Positions 61,489 through 64,000 of a DNA stretch of 64,000 nucleotides are shown here, in pieces. Both the position numbers and the translations under genes were made by a program. A model generated the notes under the pieces. The model did not search any database. It was not told the DNA's origin and was given only the letters and a program-made list of their open reading frames with translations. The DNA comes from CAVZTX01 sp963778375 (GTDB lineage Bacteria; Chloroflexota; Ktedonobacteria; Ktedonobacterales; Ktedonobacteraceae), in assembly GCA_963778375.1 (NCBI GenBank), contig CAVZTX010000028.1, positions 62,001 to 126,000 of the forward strand, written 5' to 3'. How positions within the stretch are numbered: the stretch's first letter is position 1; every line of letters starts with the position of its first letter.

Positions 61489-63961
61489 ATGATTACGCGT
61501 ACCAAATATAATCCGAAGGAAATTGAGGGGAAATGGCAGGCTCAATGGGAGGCTGAAAAGATGTATCATGCTCCCGATGACTCGCCTAAACCGAAGTTTT
61601 ATAACCTGGTAATGTTGCCCTATCCGTCTGGGGATCTGCATATTGGGCATTGGTATAACTTTGCGCCTGCCGATGCGTATGGTCGCTATCTGCGTATGAA
61701 TGGCTACAATGTGATGCAGCCGATTGGCTTTGATGCTTTTGGGCTACCTGCCGAAAATGCGGCTATCTCACGTGGTGTACAGGCGCGTACGTGGACGCTG
61801 GCAAATATCGATACGATGCGCCGACAACTGCATATGATGGGAGCCGGATGGGATTGGGAACGCGAGGTCATCTCATGTTTGCCCAATTACTATAAATGGA
61901 CGGAGTGGCTGTTCCTGCAATTCTATAAACAGGGATTGGCCTATCGTACGAAGGCACCCGCTAACTGGTGCCCAAGCTGCAATACGACGCTGGCGAATGA
62001 GCAGGTGCTGGCGAATGGTACCTGCGAACGCTGCGGCAGCGAGGTGATTCGCAAAGAGATCGACCAATGGCTGCTGAGGATCACGAACTACGCAGAAGAA
62101 CTGCTCGACTTCTCAAAGATCGAGTGGCCTGACAAGACGGTGACTATGCAGCGCAACTGGATTGGACGCAGTGAAGGAGCGGAGATTCGCTTCTACACCG
62201 AGATTGATGGACAGCGCGAGGAGATTCCCGTCTTTACGACCCGCCCAGACACAATCTATGGTGCGACGTTCTTTGTGCTGGCTCCCGAACATCCGTGGGT
62301 CGAGAAGATTACGACGCCTGAACATAAGGCCGATGTGGATGCCTATGTAGAGGCGGCACGGCATATGACCGAGATCGAGCGCATGAGCACCGAGAAAGAG
62401 AAGACGGGCGTCTTTACCGGTGGGTATGTTACCAATCCTGTCAACGGCGAGAAGGTTTCGGTCTGGATCGCCGACTATGTGCTGATGGGCTACGGAGTCC
62501 GGAGCGATTATGGGCGTGCCCGCTCATGACGAGCGCGACTTCGAGTTTGCTCGCAAGTTCGACATTCCGATACGCGAGGTGATTCATCCGGAGGGAGAGG
62601 AAGTGAGCGATCCTGCAACCTGGACCGAGGCTAAATCACACCTGGGCGTGATGGTGAATTCAGGGCCTTTCGATGGCACTCCCGCGGATGAGGCGATTGT
62701 TAAAGTTACGCAGTACCTGGAGGAGCAGGGCATCGGCAAGTTCATGGTAACGTATCGCCTGCGCGACTGGTTGATTAGCCGACAGCGCTACTGGGGCTCA
62801 CCTATCCCTATCGTTTACTGTGAGAAAGATGGCACGGTGCCGGTTCCAGAGGAGGATCTGCCGGTGTGGCTGCCTGAACATGTGGAATTCAAATCGACCG
62901 GGGAATCGCCGTTGCGCTACGAGCCAGACTTTCTGAATACAACCTGCCCGATTTGTGGGGGGCCTGCTACGCGTGAGGCGGATACGATGGACACGTTTAT
63001 CTGTTCATCGTGGTACTTCCTGCGTTATGCCGATCCACATAATGGGGAGCAGGCATGGAGTGCAGAGGCGATGCAGCGTTGGCTGCCCGTCGATCAGTAT
63101 ATCGGTGGGGCAGAACACGCCGTGATGCACCTGCTGTACGCGCGCTTCTTCATCAAGGCGCTGCGAGACATGGGTTATCTGTCCTTTGACGAGCCGTTCA
63201 CACGCCTGTTCCACCAGGGTATCGTACTCGGGCCGGATGGACAAAAGATGTCCAAGTCACGTGGCAATGTCGTGGCACCAGATGAGTACGTTGAGAAGTA
63301 CGGGGCAGATGCTGTACGCTGCTACCTGATGTTTATGGGGCCATTTGATATGGGTGGCACCTTCAAACCTGACAACCTGGAGGGTGTGTGGCGCTTCCTG
63401 AATCGCTTCTGGAGCCTGGTCACTGATACCTGGATTGAGAATCCGAGCAGCGAGGAGACGCGCGAGAGCAAGGCTATCGAGCGACTGCGTAACAAGACGA
63501 TCAAGCGCGTGACGGAAGATCTGAGCAACTTCCGCTTCAATACAGCCCTGGCTGCGCTGATGGAGTGCAATAACGTGCTGATTAAGCAGCAGCACGAGCC
63601 AGTGGGACGCAGCGTTGCCTATCGCGATACACTGGAGTCGATGATGCAATTGCTGGCTCCAATGGCACCACATATGGCTGAAGAGTTGTGGCATCTGACG
63701 GGTCACACTGGCAGCATCCATATGAGCGAGTGGCCGATGTACAATGAGGCGCTGACGCATGATGAGACCTTCACGCTGGTTGTACAGGTGAATGGGAAGG
63801 TGCGCGAGCGTATTGAGGTTGCTTCGGATGCTAGCGAGGCGGATATCCGCATGCTGGCACTGGACAATCCTCGTGTTGCCAGGTTTATTGGCGAAACGAC
63901 GGTGCAGAAGGTTGTGTATGTGCCAGGGCGATTGGTTAATATTGTTGTGAGAAATTCGTAG
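61489..63961 (+). CDS. leuS: Leucyl-tRNA synthetase, one +1 frameshift near 62497
   Basis: About 823 residues. Class I signatures PYPSGDLHIGHWYNF (HIGH) and GPDGQKMSKSRGN (KMSKS) are intact, with the editing domain between (VFTTRPDTIYGATFFVLAPEHP). The zinc-type CPSCNTTLANEQV and CERCGS pairs are present. The frame breaks at GYG-VRSDYG; dropping one G near 62497 restores GYGSGAIMGVPAHDERD, an invariant LeuRS block, so an indel error is likely in this essential gene. GAGAGGCG precedes ATG 61489. Expression is under the T-box upstream. No gene follows in the last 39 bases. Confidence 0.95.
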
Positions 63962-64000
63962 GAATACAGCTTTTTCTCTTAACACCTTTTAAGACAAGGT

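Noticed and set aside
62490..62530. Programmed frameshift in leuS
   Set aside because: No slippery heptamer or pseudoknot is evident, and similar indels occur in many genes here; an extra G is simpler.

Overview
The window looks like chromosome from a Ktedonobacteria-type Chloroflexota bacterium. Points in favour are moderate GC, T-box leaders on aminoacyl-tRNA synthetases, TTGACA/TATAAT and extended TGn-TATAAT promoters, MGDG-synthase-like glycosyltransferases, DUF1385 protein, and many short palindromic intergenic repeats of the GTAGGGGC and TGTCATCCTGAGCG types. The taxonomic call is inference from gene content; no rRNA gene is present. No phage, IS element or CRISPR array was seen.

Layout. 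1-2.9 kb (minus): start of ackA and a heavily frameshifted phosphoketolase gene xfp, the acetyl-phosphate route. 3-7.3 kb: TlpA/ResA-like thioredoxin, a seven-helix membrane protein, a TPR protein and an HD phosphohydrolase, the last two facing each other across a 28-bp perfect inverted repeat. 7.3-10.9 kb: a decayed remnant and an intact 936-residue secreted beta-propeller protein. 11-16.5 kb: HAD phosphatase, dual-specificity phosphatase, DUF1385 protein, glycosyltransferase, rpmE, membrane protein. 16.6-22.8 kb: purB (with a repeat element inside the reading frame), fni, mobA, a DgcN-like DUF1611 protein and a Tat-type glycosidase. 22.8-28 kb: membrane protein, VOC dioxygenase, RHH/PIN toxin-antitoxin pair, dipeptide epimerase, rpsU operon with a highly structured leader. 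28.3-31.2 kb: an HD protein, a split membrane-anchored Cas4-like nuclease and an ornithine-cyclodeaminase-type enzyme in one operon. 31-38 kb: glycosyltransferase-like membrane protein, CGNR and WYL regulators, DinB/ClbS-like and YcaQ-like proteins, an MFS remnant and a YkoP-like protein.

38.1-41.9 kb (minus) is the best candidate for an undescribed system: a Tat-exported, 18-cysteine MauA-like protein with MauE, two MauD-like redoxins (one without its CxxC), a lipoprotein and a membrane protein with an internal stop. It resembles the maturation half of a methylamine dehydrogenase locus, but the second Trp needed for a TTQ cofactor, the heavy chain and MauG are not seen.

42-49.6 kb: secA with a roughly 195-residue N-terminal insertion, the glyoxylate-bypass pair aceA/aceB, and a NUDIX gene. 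49.7-55.8 kb (minus): an APH-like kinase fold, two thrS paralogues each behind its own T-box, and an ABC substrate-binding lipoprotein. 56-60.8 kb: a membrane protein and a type IIG-like restriction-modification gene broken by many frameshifts. 60.8-64 kb: two tRNA-Ala genes and leuS; the second tRNA gene lies inside the leuS T-box leader.

Single-base indels break many genes, including essential ones (leuS, the secA tail). The simplest reading is that the underlying sequence carries indel errors, although true pseudogenes may be among them. Where the correct frame could be traced I give the whole span and the approximate break points.
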